A stretch of 64,000 bases of DNA, taken from assembly GCA_029008615.1 (NCBI GenBank), contig JAQXJI010000003.1, positions 1 to 64,000 of the forward strand. Direction: 5' to 3'. This document shows positions 17,350 to 26,181 of this stretch, piece after piece. Numbering within the stretch: position 1 is the first letter of the stretch; every line of letters begins with the position of its first letter. The stretch comes from Elusimicrobiota bacterium. Its GTDB lineage: Bacteria; Elusimicrobiota; Elusimicrobia; Elusimicrobiales; Elusimicrobiaceae. Under the pieces are notes generated by a model. The model ran no database searches. It was not told where the DNA came from and saw nothing but the letters and a program-made list of their open reading frames with translations. Position numbers and translations under genes: made by a program.

Positions 17350-17382
17350 AAAAAACCCCCGGTTTTTAAGCCGGGGTTTTTT
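17350..17382 (+). terminator. intrinsic terminator after ferredoxin
   Basis: AAAAAACCCCCGG pairs with CCGGGGTTTTTT (one C bulge) around an 8-nt loop; the right arm is the T-run. Confidence 0.85.
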
Positions 17383-17440
17383 GTTTGATATCCGATGAAA
17401 TCCGCCTGCTAAGACCGGGTATTTCTAAAAAGCTGTTTTA

Positions 17441-17578
17441 TTACTCCGCAGCCGCCGGCATATAATCAAAGCCGGGCGCGTCTTCAAGCTCCTCCCTGTT
17501 TTGCAGAGCAAAGAAACCAACCAAAGCAAAAGCCGAAATTAAAACTGCTATAACTATTATTATGTGAAGTTTTTTCAT
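17441..17578 (-). CDS. 45-residue single-span membrane peptide
   Basis: An open frame of 45 codons starts with ATG after AGGACGG and encodes MKKLHIIIVIAVLISAFALV followed by a short acidic tail ending DYMPAAAE. It has one hydrophobic helix (residues 5-24) with the positive end inside, so the tail would face the periplasm. It lies 16 bp after the FGGY kinase stop, on the same strand, as the last member of that operon. No family was recognised. The good SD and typical codon use make it likely real. Confidence 0.6.
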   Translation of the reverse strand: MKKLHIIIVIAVLISAFALVGFFALQNREELEDAPGFDYMPAAAE

Positions 17579-17594
17579 AATCCGTCCTTTTTAT

Positions 17595-19037
17595 TTAAAG
17601 GCGGGGCGCTTTTACCGCCCATTCAAAAAAAGCCCGCCATTTGGCGTAAAGCTCTTTACTTTCAATAGGCGTAACAGCGGGTTTAAAATCCTTGTATTCC
17701 TCTTTCAGCCAATCAGATACCTCAAAGCCTTCATGCTTTGCCGCCAGCAGGGCCGAACCTATTAGCGTGGTATTAAGCCTTTTGGTTTGCCTGATCGGCA
17801 TCCCCAGCACGTCGCTTTGTGTCTGAGGCAGAATATCGTTAAGGCTTAAGCCTCCGCCGGATTGTATTTCTTCTATGTTAAAACCCGCTTTAGCCACATA
17901 AAAAACTATATCCGCCATCAAGAAACAAAGGCTTCTTAAAGCGCCGAATACAATATCTTCCCGCTTGGTTTCTATTTTCAGCCCTGCTATTACAGGTGTT
18001 GCGGTAAAATCCCAGTACGGCGCGCCTAGGCCGCCCAAAGCAGGCAGCAGATAAACGGGATTTTTCGCTTTTAAAGCGTACTCATCCAGCTTGGAAAGTT
18101 CCGCATCAATGCCTATTTCTTTAAGCCAGGTAAACAGAGAACCGGCGGCGTTTATCTGCCCTTCTAAAAGGAACTGCGGCTTATCTTTTTCCGAAACGGC
18201 GGAAATTGAAGTTAAAATCCCTTTAACGCTTTTTGGCTCCTCCCCTATATTCAAAAGGAAAAACGCGCCCGTACCGTAATTTATACAGGCTTTTGCGCGT
18301 TTATCAAGCCCGCAGGCCAATGCGGCGGCTTGCTGATCGCCGGTAAAAGCCGCTATTTTTATACCTTTATATTCGCCGAAGTTACCGGCGGAAGGAACAG
18401 GCGTAGGCAAAATTGAGGCAGGTATTCCGAAAGATTTTAAAATTTCCCCGTCCCAATCAAGAGTGTTTATATTAAAAAGCAAAGTGCGCTGGGCGCAGGC
18501 GTAATCGCAGGCGAAGGTCTTGCCGCCCGTCATATGCCAAATTATATAACTGCCTACGGGCCCGGCCAAGAGCGTACCATTGTTAAGTGCCTGCTTTACC
18601 TCAGGATAGTTTTGCAGGCACCAAGCTATTTTTGGCGCGGAAAAAAACGGCGTCTTATAAAGCCCCGTTTTGGAGTGTACAACTTCCTGGGAAAGCGGGT
18701 TTTGCGCGCTTATTTCAGCGGCTCTGCCGTCGGCCCAGCTTAAAGCGGGGCAAAGCGGTTTGCCGGTATTTTTATCCCATAAAACTATTGTCGAACGCTG
18801 GCAGGAAAGGGCAATAGCGGCTATTTTGTCGCCTGCTCTTAAGGAGGATAGAACCCGCTCCAAAGCTTCAATTTGGGTGTTAAGCAAATCTTCCGCGCTG
18901 TACTCGTAAATATTGCCTTCCGCCCTGAAAGGAACAGGCTTTTGCGTTTCTTTTAAAATAACGCCGCCCGCAGTTATCGCCGCCGCTTTAGAAGAGGAAC
19001 TGCCTTGGTCCAAGGCTATTATAATGCTATTTTCCAT
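17595..19037 (-). CDS. FGGY-family carbohydrate kinase, glycerol kinase-like
   Basis: 480 residues, near the 490-500 of glycerol kinase. The phosphate-binding N-terminus is IIALDQGSSSSKAAA, followed by CQRSTIVLWDKNTGKPL and LSWADGRA; the second ATPase-lobe motif includes FTGDQQAAALACG and INYGTGAFF, and FGGY signature regions occur later (QSGGGLSLND). It phosphorylates glycerol or another polyol/sugar with ATP. The start overlaps the upstream LtaS-like gene by 11 bp. Being co-transcribed with two phosphoglycerol-transferase-like enzymes makes glycerol the favoured substrate, by inference. Confidence 0.83.
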   Translation of the reverse strand: MENSIIIALDQGSSSSKAAAITAGGVILKETQKPVPFRAEGNIYEYSAEDLLNTQIEALERVLSSLRAGDKIAAIALSCQRSTIVLWDKNTGKPLCPALSWADGRAAEISAQNPLSQEVVHSKTGLYKTPFFSAPKIAWCLQNYPEVKQALNNGTLLAGPVGSYIIWHMTGGKTFACDYACAQRTLLFNINTLDWDGEILKSFGIPASILPTPVPSAGNFGEYKGIKIAAFTGDQQAAALACGLDKRAKACINYGTGAFFLLNIGEEPKSVKGILTSISAVSEKDKPQFLLEGQINAAGSLFTWLKEIGIDAELSKLDEYALKAKNPVYLLPALGGLGAPYWDFTATPVIAGLKIETKREDIVFGALRSLCFLMADIVFYVAKAGFNIEEIQSGGGLSLNDILPQTQSDVLGMPIRQTKRLNTTLIGSALLAAKHEGFEVSDWLKEEYKDFKPAVTPIESKELYAKWRAFFEWAVKAPRL

Positions 19038-20967
19038 TTTTAAACCATTTGTTAGAAGATATTAAAGTCAAAGCGGCTTTATCCAAAGAGAGTAAAGTTT
19101 CCTCCGCTTTGGCTTTATCAAATTTATCGTTTTTGGCTTCCGCGGAAAGTATTTTGCCGCGGTTATGCCTTATCGCACCGTCTTTGGTTATAAGCCCGAT
19201 ATTAATCCCTTCCGAAACGAAAGCCACGCGTTTTTCCGGGTGTGAGGCGTCAAACAAGTCGCGCCCGAAAGCCGTATAAGGATAATTTAAACCGGCCAAA
19301 GCGTAGAGCGTGGGCGCAATATCCAACTGTGAAGCCACATAATCTATCCTGGCGGGTTTTAGGAGTTTCGGCGCGTAAAATACCAAGGGAATATTAAATT
19401 TTTCGTAAAGGGAATCACGTTTTTCCTTAAGGCTGTGATCCGAAACGAAAACAAACACAGTATCGTCAAACCAGCCGTCTTCCTTAGCTTTATTTAAAAA
19501 TTCGCCCAAAGCCCAGTCCGCATAGTAAAGAGTGTTTCTGTATTCGTCGTCCCAAGAGCCGCTTGTAAACTTGTAAAACCGCTCCTGCGTTTTGGCGAAA
19601 GGCTCGTGGGTCGTCCCGGTAAACAAGGCGGCGAGGAAATTATTTTTACCGCGGTTTTTTATTTTGTCGGCCGCAAGCATATAAGCCTCGTAATCATATC
19701 CGTAGAAAGGCTCTTCAAGATAGTCAAGCAGCATAGGCATGTCTTCCCAGCCGAATGTTTCCTCGGCGCCCAAATAGGAAGCCAAAGAACACATCCTGAA
19801 AGAATGCCTTAAAGAAGTCTGCGCGTAAAAAGTATAATAACCGGCTTTTTTAAAAGATTCGAAAAGGGGGGAAAATTCCGTAAGTTCCAAGCCGTAGCCG
19901 AAAACCGGCAAATCCGGGATAAGCGGCACCGAAGCGAAAGCCCCCGCAAACCCCAAAATGCTTCTTGCCCCTACGGAGTAGGCGTTTGTAAACAAAACGC
20001 CGTTTTTGATAATATTGTCAAAGACGGGCGTCGCCCCGGTTTTTCCGCCGCTCATTGCGTCTATATAGGCGGGAATCCAGCCTTCAAAAAGGACTATTAC
20101 AAAGTTTATTTTTTTAGGATTTGGCGCGGATGCCGGCCTGCGCATCAGCGGATAGGCCGGGTCAAAGCTTTCTTCGCAGGATTTAAAAAGAAGCGCTTTG
20201 ACGTTTTCCACGGCTTTTTCCGCCGGGAAATTGTTTTTATCCAAAGAAGCCGAACCTTTCCTTAGTATATGGAAAGCTATAAAAGGTGCATTACCCACCA
20301 AAGAAGCCTGCGCCGGGGTTTTGGCGTAATCGTAAATATCGGCTATGCCTATGGCTTTTCCGTCTATTTTACCGCGTATAAAAAGCACGGCGAAACCAGC
20401 GATAAGCAGAAGTTTTACGATATCCTTCCAAAGCGGACGCTTAAAAGAAGAATGCTTTTTATAATACTTTAAAGCCAAAACAACAATCAAAGCGGAAACG
20501 GACGCTGCAATCAAAAGAAAAATAAAGTTCCGCACCTTCAGGACGTAATTAATCAAAAAGCCCCAGTCGTTGTTTAAATGCAGGAGCTCGTCCGAAATAT
20601 GGCGGTTGACCTCCGGGAAGTATAGCAAATCTGCGTAAGAGTAAACGGCAAAAGCAAAAAACAGAAAGCCCGTTAAAGTCAGCCAAAAAGCATTATAATA
20701 TTTGTTCTTTACCGGGATATTTAAGAAGAACAAAGGCGCGGCCAAAAATACGGCGGTAATCGATAAATCAAAACGCAGGCCGGAAAAGAAAGAAGATATT
20801 TTTACCCATAAATCTATATCCTCAAAACGGGAGGGGTAACATAACAGCAAAGCCAAGCGGGCCGCCGCAAAAAGCAGGATAAACAAGCCTATTACGGCCA
20901 AAGTCAGCCGTAATTTATAATCAGGCTGAAAAAAGTTTTTAATTTTAGTCGCCGGTTTTGGCGTCAT
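19027..20967 (-). CDS. LtaS/OpgB-like phosphoglycerol transferase homologue 1
   Basis: 646 residues: about five N-terminal membrane segments (residues 20-200) and a large extracytoplasmic alkaline-phosphatase/sulfatase-fold domain (COG1368). Metal and catalytic features are the Glu in VLFEGW (~residue 291), a probable nucleophile serine in ARSILG (~334) where LtaS has threonine, the His in GTTHEPF and the DH pair in VSDHS (~509). The family moves phosphoglycerol from phosphatidylglycerol onto glycans or lipoteichoic acid. It overlaps both neighbours and is a tandem paralogue of the next gene. The acceptor is unknown in this Gram-negative setting. Confidence 0.82.
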   Translation of the reverse strand: MTPKPATKIKNFFQPDYKLRLTLAVIGLFILLFAAARLALLLCYPSRFEDIDLWVKISSFFSGLRFDLSITAVFLAAPLFFLNIPVKNKYYNAFWLTLTGFLFFAFAVYSYADLLYFPEVNRHISDELLHLNNDWGFLINYVLKVRNFIFLLIAASVSALIVVLALKYYKKHSSFKRPLWKDIVKLLLIAGFAVLFIRGKIDGKAIGIADIYDYAKTPAQASLVGNAPFIAFHILRKGSASLDKNNFPAEKAVENVKALLFKSCEESFDPAYPLMRRPASAPNPKKINFVIVLFEGWIPAYIDAMSGGKTGATPVFDNIIKNGVLFTNAYSVGARSILGFAGAFASVPLIPDLPVFGYGLELTEFSPLFESFKKAGYYTFYAQTSLRHSFRMCSLASYLGAEETFGWEDMPMLLDYLEEPFYGYDYEAYMLAADKIKNRGKNNFLAALFTGTTHEPFAKTQERFYKFTSGSWDDEYRNTLYYADWALGEFLNKAKEDGWFDDTVFVFVSDHSLKEKRDSLYEKFNIPLVFYAPKLLKPARIDYVASQLDIAPTLYALAGLNYPYTAFGRDLFDASHPEKRVAFVSEGINIGLITKDGAIRHNRGKILSAEAKNDKFDKAKAEETLLSLDKAALTLISSNKWFKNGK

Positions 20968-22900
20968 TTTCTTCCTCCGAAGGGTACCAGCGGTCTTCCT
21001 TTATCAAAGTAAATACGGTTTTATCCAAAGAAAGCAATTCTTCTTCCGCTTTTGTTTTGTCAAAAGTTCCTTCGTATTTTTCTTCTTCCAAGGCCTTTTC
21101 CCTGGTGTGCCTTATCGCGCCGTCATTTTTGATAAGCCCTATCGTATAGCCGTCGGCAAAGACGGCGCGTCTTTCTCCGTCTTCGGCAAAAAGGCTTTTC
21201 CCGGCGGCGGAATAAGGCTCCTGAAGGCGGAGCAAGTCAAAAAGAGTCGGCAAAATATCCAACTGTGAGCCTAAAGCATCGCTCTTCTGCGCTTTTATAT
21301 ATTTCGGCGCATAGATAAGGAAAGGTATATGATATTTTTCCTTAATATTGCCGTTGCGGTTGAAAGTGTGATCCGCCACAAAAATAAATACGGTATCGTA
21401 GAACCAAGGTTCTTTGCGGGCCTCTTCAATAAAGTAACCTATGGAATAATCCGCAAACAAGAGGGAATTTAAGTATTTGTTTTCCTCGGTGGTATTAGGA
21501 TATTTGTCAAAGCCTTCCAAATAGCCCAAATAGGGCGTATGCGTAATACCCGTGAAAGCGAAAACAAAGAAAGGCTCCTGCCCGCCGCGGAGTTTTTCGG
21601 TCAGAAGGTGATACATATCATAATCATATCCGTAGCCTTCTGCCTTGGCGTAATTAAATTGTTTGGGCATATCTTCCATACCGTAAACTTCGTCAAAGCC
21701 CAAGAGTTTTGCCGATTTGTCCAAATTGAAAGAAGCGCGCTGGGAAGTCTGCGCGAAAATCGTCCGATAGCCTTTATCTTTCAAGATTTGAGGCAGTTTC
21801 GTCATTGAAGTATTCTGAAGGCCGTATCCCAGTTTCGGCATTTTAGGCAGAGCGGGAATACCCGTCAAAACGGCCGTTATGCCTTGCAGGCTTCTTAGTT
21901 CAAAAGCGTAGAAATTATTAAAATAATTGCCGTGTTTTACCAATTTGTCAAAGTTGGGCGTAACTCCGTAAGCCGTACCGTTTACGGAATCTATATAATT
22001 GGGAACCCAGGATTCCAATGCGACGATTACCACATTAAGAGGTTTTTTATAGGGATTATCATTTTTAAACTTACGCATCAGCGGATACTGATAAGGCATA
22101 GGGGATTCTTCCCTTGCGGAAGAAAGCATATTTACGGTTTCTTCGGTAGCCAAATGTATGTCCCGCTCGTTTTCCGCCATATAATTGCCTTGGCTGATAA
22201 CGCTGTAAGAAGTAAAAATGCCGTTTAAAGCCAAATCTGCCGCCATACCGCTGTCGGCGTTTTTATAAGCGTCGGGGATATTTAAGGGCGTTTTGCCGAC
22301 TTTGCCGTATATGCCGAAAGCCGCCAGAAGTATAAAAATAAAATAAAACAGAATTTCCTTCCGGCCCATAAATTCCGGTTTATCGTAATAAATGTTTATT
22401 ATAGTATTGACAAGCCAAATAAAGAATGCAAAAGCAAAAATCAACAAAAGCAAAATCCACAAACCGGGGCCGAAAGCATAACCTACTATAAAGGAAAAAT
22501 CATTACCCAGGCTTAAAAGTTCTTCGCCCATATGGCGTTTAACGTAACCGAAGTATATCAAATCCGCCGTAAGAAGCGCACCCGATAAAACAAATTCCGC
22601 GCACAGGGCAAAAGTCCACACCTTAAGCCATTTTTTTGATTTTACGGGAAAAATCATCATAAAAATCAAAGGAAAAACGAATAAAGCTATTGCAGAAAAA
22701 TCAAATCTGAGTCCGCTTAAAAAAGCCGTAACCGTCTGCCAAAAAGAGAGCTTTTCAAAAAAAGAGTAATTAAAACAAAAAAGCAAAAATCTTTCAAAGC
22801 TGAACAGAGCAAAGAAAGAGAAAACAAAAAACAGAGCGGCTTTAAACCTAAGCTGAAGCGAGCCGCCGCGTTTGGCCAATTTTATGTGTCCGTATCTCAT
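20945..22900 (-). CDS. LtaS/OpgB-like phosphoglycerol transferase homologue 2
   Basis: 651 residues when started at the ATG just after the nuclease stop codon, with GGAAG upstream; an ATG eight codons earlier lies inside the preceding gene. Same layout as its downstream paralogue: five membrane segments, then a sulfatase-fold domain with VALESW (metal Glu), LRSLQG (predicted serine nucleophile), TGITHTPY and VADHTF. The two paralogues are clearly diverged, so they probably act on different acceptors or at different steps. It shares its operon with the nuclease upstream and the FGGY kinase downstream. Confidence 0.82.
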   Translation of the reverse strand: MRYGHIKLAKRGGSLQLRFKAALFFVFSFFALFSFERFLLFCFNYSFFEKLSFWQTVTAFLSGLRFDFSAIALFVFPLIFMMIFPVKSKKWLKVWTFALCAEFVLSGALLTADLIYFGYVKRHMGEELLSLGNDFSFIVGYAFGPGLWILLLLIFAFAFFIWLVNTIINIYYDKPEFMGRKEILFYFIFILLAAFGIYGKVGKTPLNIPDAYKNADSGMAADLALNGIFTSYSVISQGNYMAENERDIHLATEETVNMLSSAREESPMPYQYPLMRKFKNDNPYKKPLNVVIVALESWVPNYIDSVNGTAYGVTPNFDKLVKHGNYFNNFYAFELRSLQGITAVLTGIPALPKMPKLGYGLQNTSMTKLPQILKDKGYRTIFAQTSQRASFNLDKSAKLLGFDEVYGMEDMPKQFNYAKAEGYGYDYDMYHLLTEKLRGGQEPFFVFAFTGITHTPYLGYLEGFDKYPNTTEENKYLNSLLFADYSIGYFIEEARKEPWFYDTVFIFVADHTFNRNGNIKEKYHIPFLIYAPKYIKAQKSDALGSQLDILPTLFDLLRLQEPYSAAGKSLFAEDGERRAVFADGYTIGLIKNDGAIRHTREKALEEEKYEGTFDKTKAEEELLSLDKTVFTLIKEDRWYPSEEENDAKTGD

Positions 22901-22902
22901 AA

Positions 22903-24099
22903 TCAATCTTCCGTTTTGGAACAAATTATTTTATATTCTTCGGTAAATTCCGCCAAATCGAAAAGTATTTTATGCTGCTCGGGCGTAAGAGAACCGCTTT
23001 CAAGCAAAGCTTTTATAGTGCCCAAAGTCGGCACCAAAGTTTTACCGAGCAGATTTAAACTTTTTAAGGTTTGAACGGTCTTTTCCTTATCTTTAAAATC
23101 TATATTGCGCGTCTTGTGGAGCGAAACTTCAAAATTTTTACCAAAGTGCCTGTTAAGAGAGTTCTCTTTCATTGCGGATATTATTTCCTTTTCCAACTTT
23201 TTGGCTTCGTCCAAGGCTTTGCCGTAAGCGTCTATCTTTGAGGAAAGTTCCGCCATAGGGTTCTGCGGCTGCAAAGGCTCTTGCCCATAATCTTCCCCGC
23301 CGAAACTCTGTTCGTCGGCCGGGCTTAAACGCCAAACCGGGCACATATCTTTATAATCACAGAAGCGGCATTTTGTTTCCCCGGGATCGGGCGCAAACTT
23401 GCCCGCTTTGATATCAGCCGCAACGCCTAAAACGCGCGCCCAAAAATCATCCATTTCTTCTTTAGAGGCGGGGGGAAAAATCTGGGAATCTAAACTGGGC
23501 AAATGGTAAAAAGCCATATTGGCAAACTCTATTTTTTCCGCTTCGGGATGGCGCGCTTTGACGATATTTTCCAGTTCTTTATTGCCGGTCATAAGCTTTT
23601 GGTACATCATAAGCTGGTCCGGCTCGCGCGATATTTTTTTGCCGGTTTTATAATCAAGTATAGATACTTTGCCATCACCCAAATAGTCAATGCGGTCCAC
23701 TATGCCGATTACCGAAAGCCCGTCTATATCAACGGTGGTTCTAAATTCCGTCGCAATGGGGGAAAGCGTATCCGTAACGTGCTTGGCGTAATAAGCTTTT
23801 ATTATTCTTACGCCTTCAAGGTAGCCTTCGCTCTCTTTTAATTTGGAAGCGTATCCTTTATCGGCATAGGAGGTGGACTCCCAGTCTTTTTCAAAAAAAT
23901 CCAAAACCGTTTCCAAAGGCGGAAAAGGGGGTTTTAAGGAGGAATAAAGGTATTCCATTGCCTTATGCAAGGCCGAACCGAAAGCAAAGTAATATTTAGG
24001 CTTTTCCGGCAATTTCAGAACATAACGGAATTTGTATTTTTGCGGACATTCTTTATACATGCCCATTTTTGAATAAGAAAAGCTTAATTTGCCGGCCAT
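22903..24099 (-). CDS. PD-(D/E)XK nuclease-superfamily protein with probable Fe-S cluster
   Basis: 398 residues. N-terminal YSKMGMYKECPQKYKFRY is the classical start of the RecB/AddB/Cas4-like PDDEXK_1 family. The active site follows as H in FGSALHKAMEY, D in VIGIVDRIDYLG and the D-x-K pair in VSILDYKTGK. C18 with the later CRFCDYKDMCPVW gives four cysteines, the usual iron-sulfur staple of AddB and Cas4. The last ~120 residues are helical and unlike Cas4. No CRISPR array or helicase is nearby, so a DNA-repair or processing role is the safer reading. SD AGGAG is clear. Confidence 0.83.
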   Translation of the reverse strand: MAGKLSFSYSKMGMYKECPQKYKFRYVLKLPEKPKYYFAFGSALHKAMEYLYSSLKPPFPPLETVLDFFEKDWESTSYADKGYASKLKESEGYLEGVRIIKAYYAKHVTDTLSPIATEFRTTVDIDGLSVIGIVDRIDYLGDGKVSILDYKTGKKISREPDQLMMYQKLMTGNKELENIVKARHPEAEKIEFANMAFYHLPSLDSQIFPPASKEEMDDFWARVLGVAADIKAGKFAPDPGETKCRFCDYKDMCPVWRLSPADEQSFGGEDYGQEPLQPQNPMAELSSKIDAYGKALDEAKKLEKEIISAMKENSLNRHFGKNFEVSLHKTRNIDFKDKEKTVQTLKSLNLLGKTLVPTLGTIKALLESGSLTPEQHKILFDLAEFTEEYKIICSKTED

Positions 24100-24158
24100 A
24101 AAATCTCCTAAATATATTTAAATATATTCTAACATTTTATATTTAAATATAAACAATT

Positions 24159-24184
24159 AAGCCGCCGTATATTTGCGGCGGCTT
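24159..24184 (-). terminator. intrinsic terminator after pit
   Basis: AAGCCGCCG and CGGCGGCTT pair perfectly around an 8-nt loop, followed on the minus strand by TTAATTGTTT. It lies 24 bp after the pit stop codon. Confidence 0.7.
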
Positions 24185-24207
24185 TAAAATTTACGCTTTG
24201 CTTTAAA

Positions 24208-25266
24208 TCAGAACAGCGTTGAAGCCCAATAAGCCGCGGCCGCTATCAAGGCGGAAGCAGGTATCGTTACCACCCAGGCCCATACGATTTTCCTGGCTAC
24301 GCCCCAACGTACAGCCGAAAATCTTTTAAAAGAGCCTATGCCGACTATTCCGCCGGTTATGGTGTGCGTAGTGCTTACGGGTATGCCCAGCCAGGAAGAT
24401 ACAAACAAAGATATGGCCGCGCCCGATTCCGCGCAGAAGCCGTCTATCGGTTTTATACGGGTTACTTTCTGCCCCATAGTTTTTACTATACGCCAACCGC
24501 CGCTTAAAGTGCCCAAAGCTATGGCCAACTGGCAAAGTACGGCAACCGATATGGGGATAAAGAACTCTTCCCCTGCGGCGTAGCGTGCGGCTTCGGAAGA
24601 AGTCATAAAGAAATCCCTTACGACACTTATGTCGCCGGAGCCTGAAGCCGCTATGCCGCCGAATAAAATCATAGATATCATACCCATAGTTTTCTGAGCG
24701 TCGTTGCCGCCGTGCCCCAAACTGTAAGCCGCGGCGGAAAACAGCTGCCCTTTGCGGAATATCCCGTCCACTTTAAAAGGATTGAAATGAGCGAAAATCC
24801 TAAATACTATACTAGCCATAACAATGCTCATCACAAAGCCCATTACGGGGGCTATAACGATAAAAGCCACAGTCTTGAGTATGCCTGAAGTTACCAAACT
24901 TGCCGGGCCGGCTTTAACCAAAGCCGCGCCTATAAGCCCGCCTATCAAAGCGTGCGAGGAGCTTGAAGGCAGCCCCCACCACCAAGTAAGCAAATTCCAT
25001 ATACACGCGCCCATAAGCGCGCCGAAAACCAAATTTGCGTCCACTATGGAAATATCAACTATGCCGCTGCCTATGGTTTTAGCGACACCCGTATGGAATA
25101 CGAATAAAGCCGCAAAGTTAAAAAACGCGGCCCACCATACGGCCAATCGCGGGGATAACACCCTTGTGGCCACTACTGTGGAAACGGAATTTGCAGCATC
25201 GTGAAAGCCGTTTAAATAATCAAAAAATAAAGCCAAAGCTATAAGGAAGAGTATCCAAATCGCCAT
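24208..25266 (-). CDS. pit: Pit-family inorganic phosphate transporter
   Basis: 352 residues with the duplicated PiT signature: N-terminal GFHDAANSVSTVVATRVLSP and the internal copy SLGHGGNDAQKTMGMI, with ~10 membrane segments. PiT proteins are cation-coupled phosphate (or metal-phosphate) uptake systems of the inner membrane. Length matches the compact bacterial members. It lies 9 bp after the PhoU-like gene on the same strand, a common pair in bacteria and archaea. Confidence 0.93.
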   Translation of the reverse strand: MAIWILFLIALALFFDYLNGFHDAANSVSTVVATRVLSPRLAVWWAAFFNFAALFVFHTGVAKTIGSGIVDISIVDANLVFGALMGACIWNLLTWWWGLPSSSSHALIGGLIGAALVKAGPASLVTSGILKTVAFIVIAPVMGFVMSIVMASIVFRIFAHFNPFKVDGIFRKGQLFSAAAYSLGHGGNDAQKTMGMISMILFGGIAASGSGDISVVRDFFMTSSEAARYAAGEEFFIPISVAVLCQLAIALGTLSGGWRIVKTMGQKVTRIKPIDGFCAESGAAISLFVSSWLGIPVSTTHTITGGIVGIGSFKRFSAVRWGVARKIVWAWVVTIPASALIAAAAYWASTLF

Positions 25267-25275
25267 AATCGCCTC

Positions 25276-25899
25276 TTAGTTGTTTTTAACTATTATTGAT
25301 TCTACGACATTGGCCACGTGTTCGCACATATCCGTAACACTTTCCGCTTCTTCAAGAAGTTCTTTTTGTTTAATTACAAGTATAGGGTTTGCGCTCTCGT
25401 CGTTAAGTATGCGGGAAATCGCTTCGTCGCGGATTTCGTCGGCCATATTTTCCAAACGGTTTATTTCCACGCACTGTTTAAGAGTTTCTTTCATATTTTT
25501 GTTGCTTCTTAAAAAGTTGACTACTTTGCTTACGGCCTTGACGGAATTTTCAATTATTGAAGCAAGTTTTTTACTCTCTTCAGAGGGATTAAATATTTTG
25601 TAAAGATAAAAGCGGTTGGTTATCATATATATGCCGTCTATGATATTATCCATATTCTGCGCTAGGGAAAAGATGTCTTCCCTGTCAAAAGGGGTAATAA
25701 AACTTTCGTTGAGCATATTTAAAATATTGTGGTTGATTTCGTCTCCGCGGTGTTCTATGGCGTGCATTTTGTCCACATTGTCGCGGCTGATATCGGGCGT
25801 ATTGATTATTTTGTTAAAAAGCTGCGCGCCCTCCAGCAGATTTTCGGCCTGTTTATCGAACAAGTCGAAGAATTTTACTTCTTTAGGCATAAATAACAT
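25276..25899 (-). CDS. PhoU-like DUF47 protein, Pit accessory
   Basis: 207 residues from the ATG after AAAGGAG; an upstream in-frame start would run through the leader hairpin and lacks an SD. The sequence is nearly all helix, with the DUF47/PhoU_div pattern (HAIEHRGDEINHNIL, TPFDREDIFSLAQNMDNIIDGIY). In known Pit operons it modulates phosphate uptake. First gene of the two-gene operon with pit, behind a long structured leader (25900-26073). Confidence 0.88.
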   Translation of the reverse strand: MLFMPKEVKFFDLFDKQAENLLEGAQLFNKIINTPDISRDNVDKMHAIEHRGDEINHNILNMLNESFITPFDREDIFSLAQNMDNIIDGIYMITNRFYLYKIFNPSEESKKLASIIENSVKAVSKVVNFLRSNKNMKETLKQCVEINRLENMADEIRDEAISRILNDESANPILVIKQKELLEEAESVTDMCEHVANVVESIIVKNN

Positions 25900-25943
25900 A
25901 TATTTTTCTCCTTTATTGTTTATCCTTATTTGAAATCCGTTAT

Positions 25944-25973
25944 AAAAAAAGAGCAGACGCAAAAGTCTGCTCT
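25944..25973 (-). terminator. intrinsic terminator in the leader of the phosphate operon (possible attenuator)
   Basis: Read on the minus strand, AGAGCAGAC pairs with GTCTGCTCT around a 6-nt loop and is followed by seven Ts. It lies 43 bp before the PhoU-like start codon and about 100 bp after the predicted promoter, so it would stop leader transcripts before the operon. A second smaller hairpin (ATCCCG/CGGGAT, 25994-26010) lies between it and the promoter. Confidence 0.6.
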
Positions 25974-26079
25974 ATATACGCAAAAAATTTAATATCCCGT
26001 TAAGCGGGATTGAATTACTTGGTTTTGTTATTTTTAAACTTCGCTTATGATATTTCATAAATTTAAGATATTTATCAAA

Positions 26080-26107
26080 ATTATAACATAATTTTTTTAC
26101 AAGTTAA
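26080..26107 (-). promoter_or_regulatory. promoter of the phosphate operon
   Basis: On the minus strand TTAACT (26107-26102), a 16-bp spacer and TATAAT (26085-26080) preceded by TGT give a good -35/extended -10 pair. The start site would be near 26073, leaving a leader of about 170 nt. Confidence 0.6.
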
Positions 26108-26160
26108 TAGGTCTTTGGGCCCACGGAGATTTAGGGCCTTTTTCCCTTGTGAACTAAAGA

Positions 26161-26176
26161 TATATTAATTAATATA
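26161..26176. promoter_or_regulatory. 16-bp perfect palindrome over the -10 region of the secreted protease gene
   Basis: TATATTAATTAATATA is perfectly self-complementary and contains TAATAT (26170-26175), which sits 6 nt before the ATG at 26182. It could be both a leaderless -10 element and a repressor site; AT-richness alone could also explain it. Confidence 0.35.
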
Positions 26177-26181
26177 GAAAT

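Noticed and set aside
22903-24099. Cas4 nuclease, hence a CRISPR-Cas locus
   Set aside because: Fold and cysteines are shared with AddB/RecB-like proteins, the C-terminus is unlike Cas4, and no cas genes or repeat array are present.
26119-26148. terminator between the phosphate leader and the giant protease gene
   Set aside because: Only a weak 5-bp GGCCC/GGGCC stem with a long loop precedes the Ts, and no rightward gene lies upstream that would need it.
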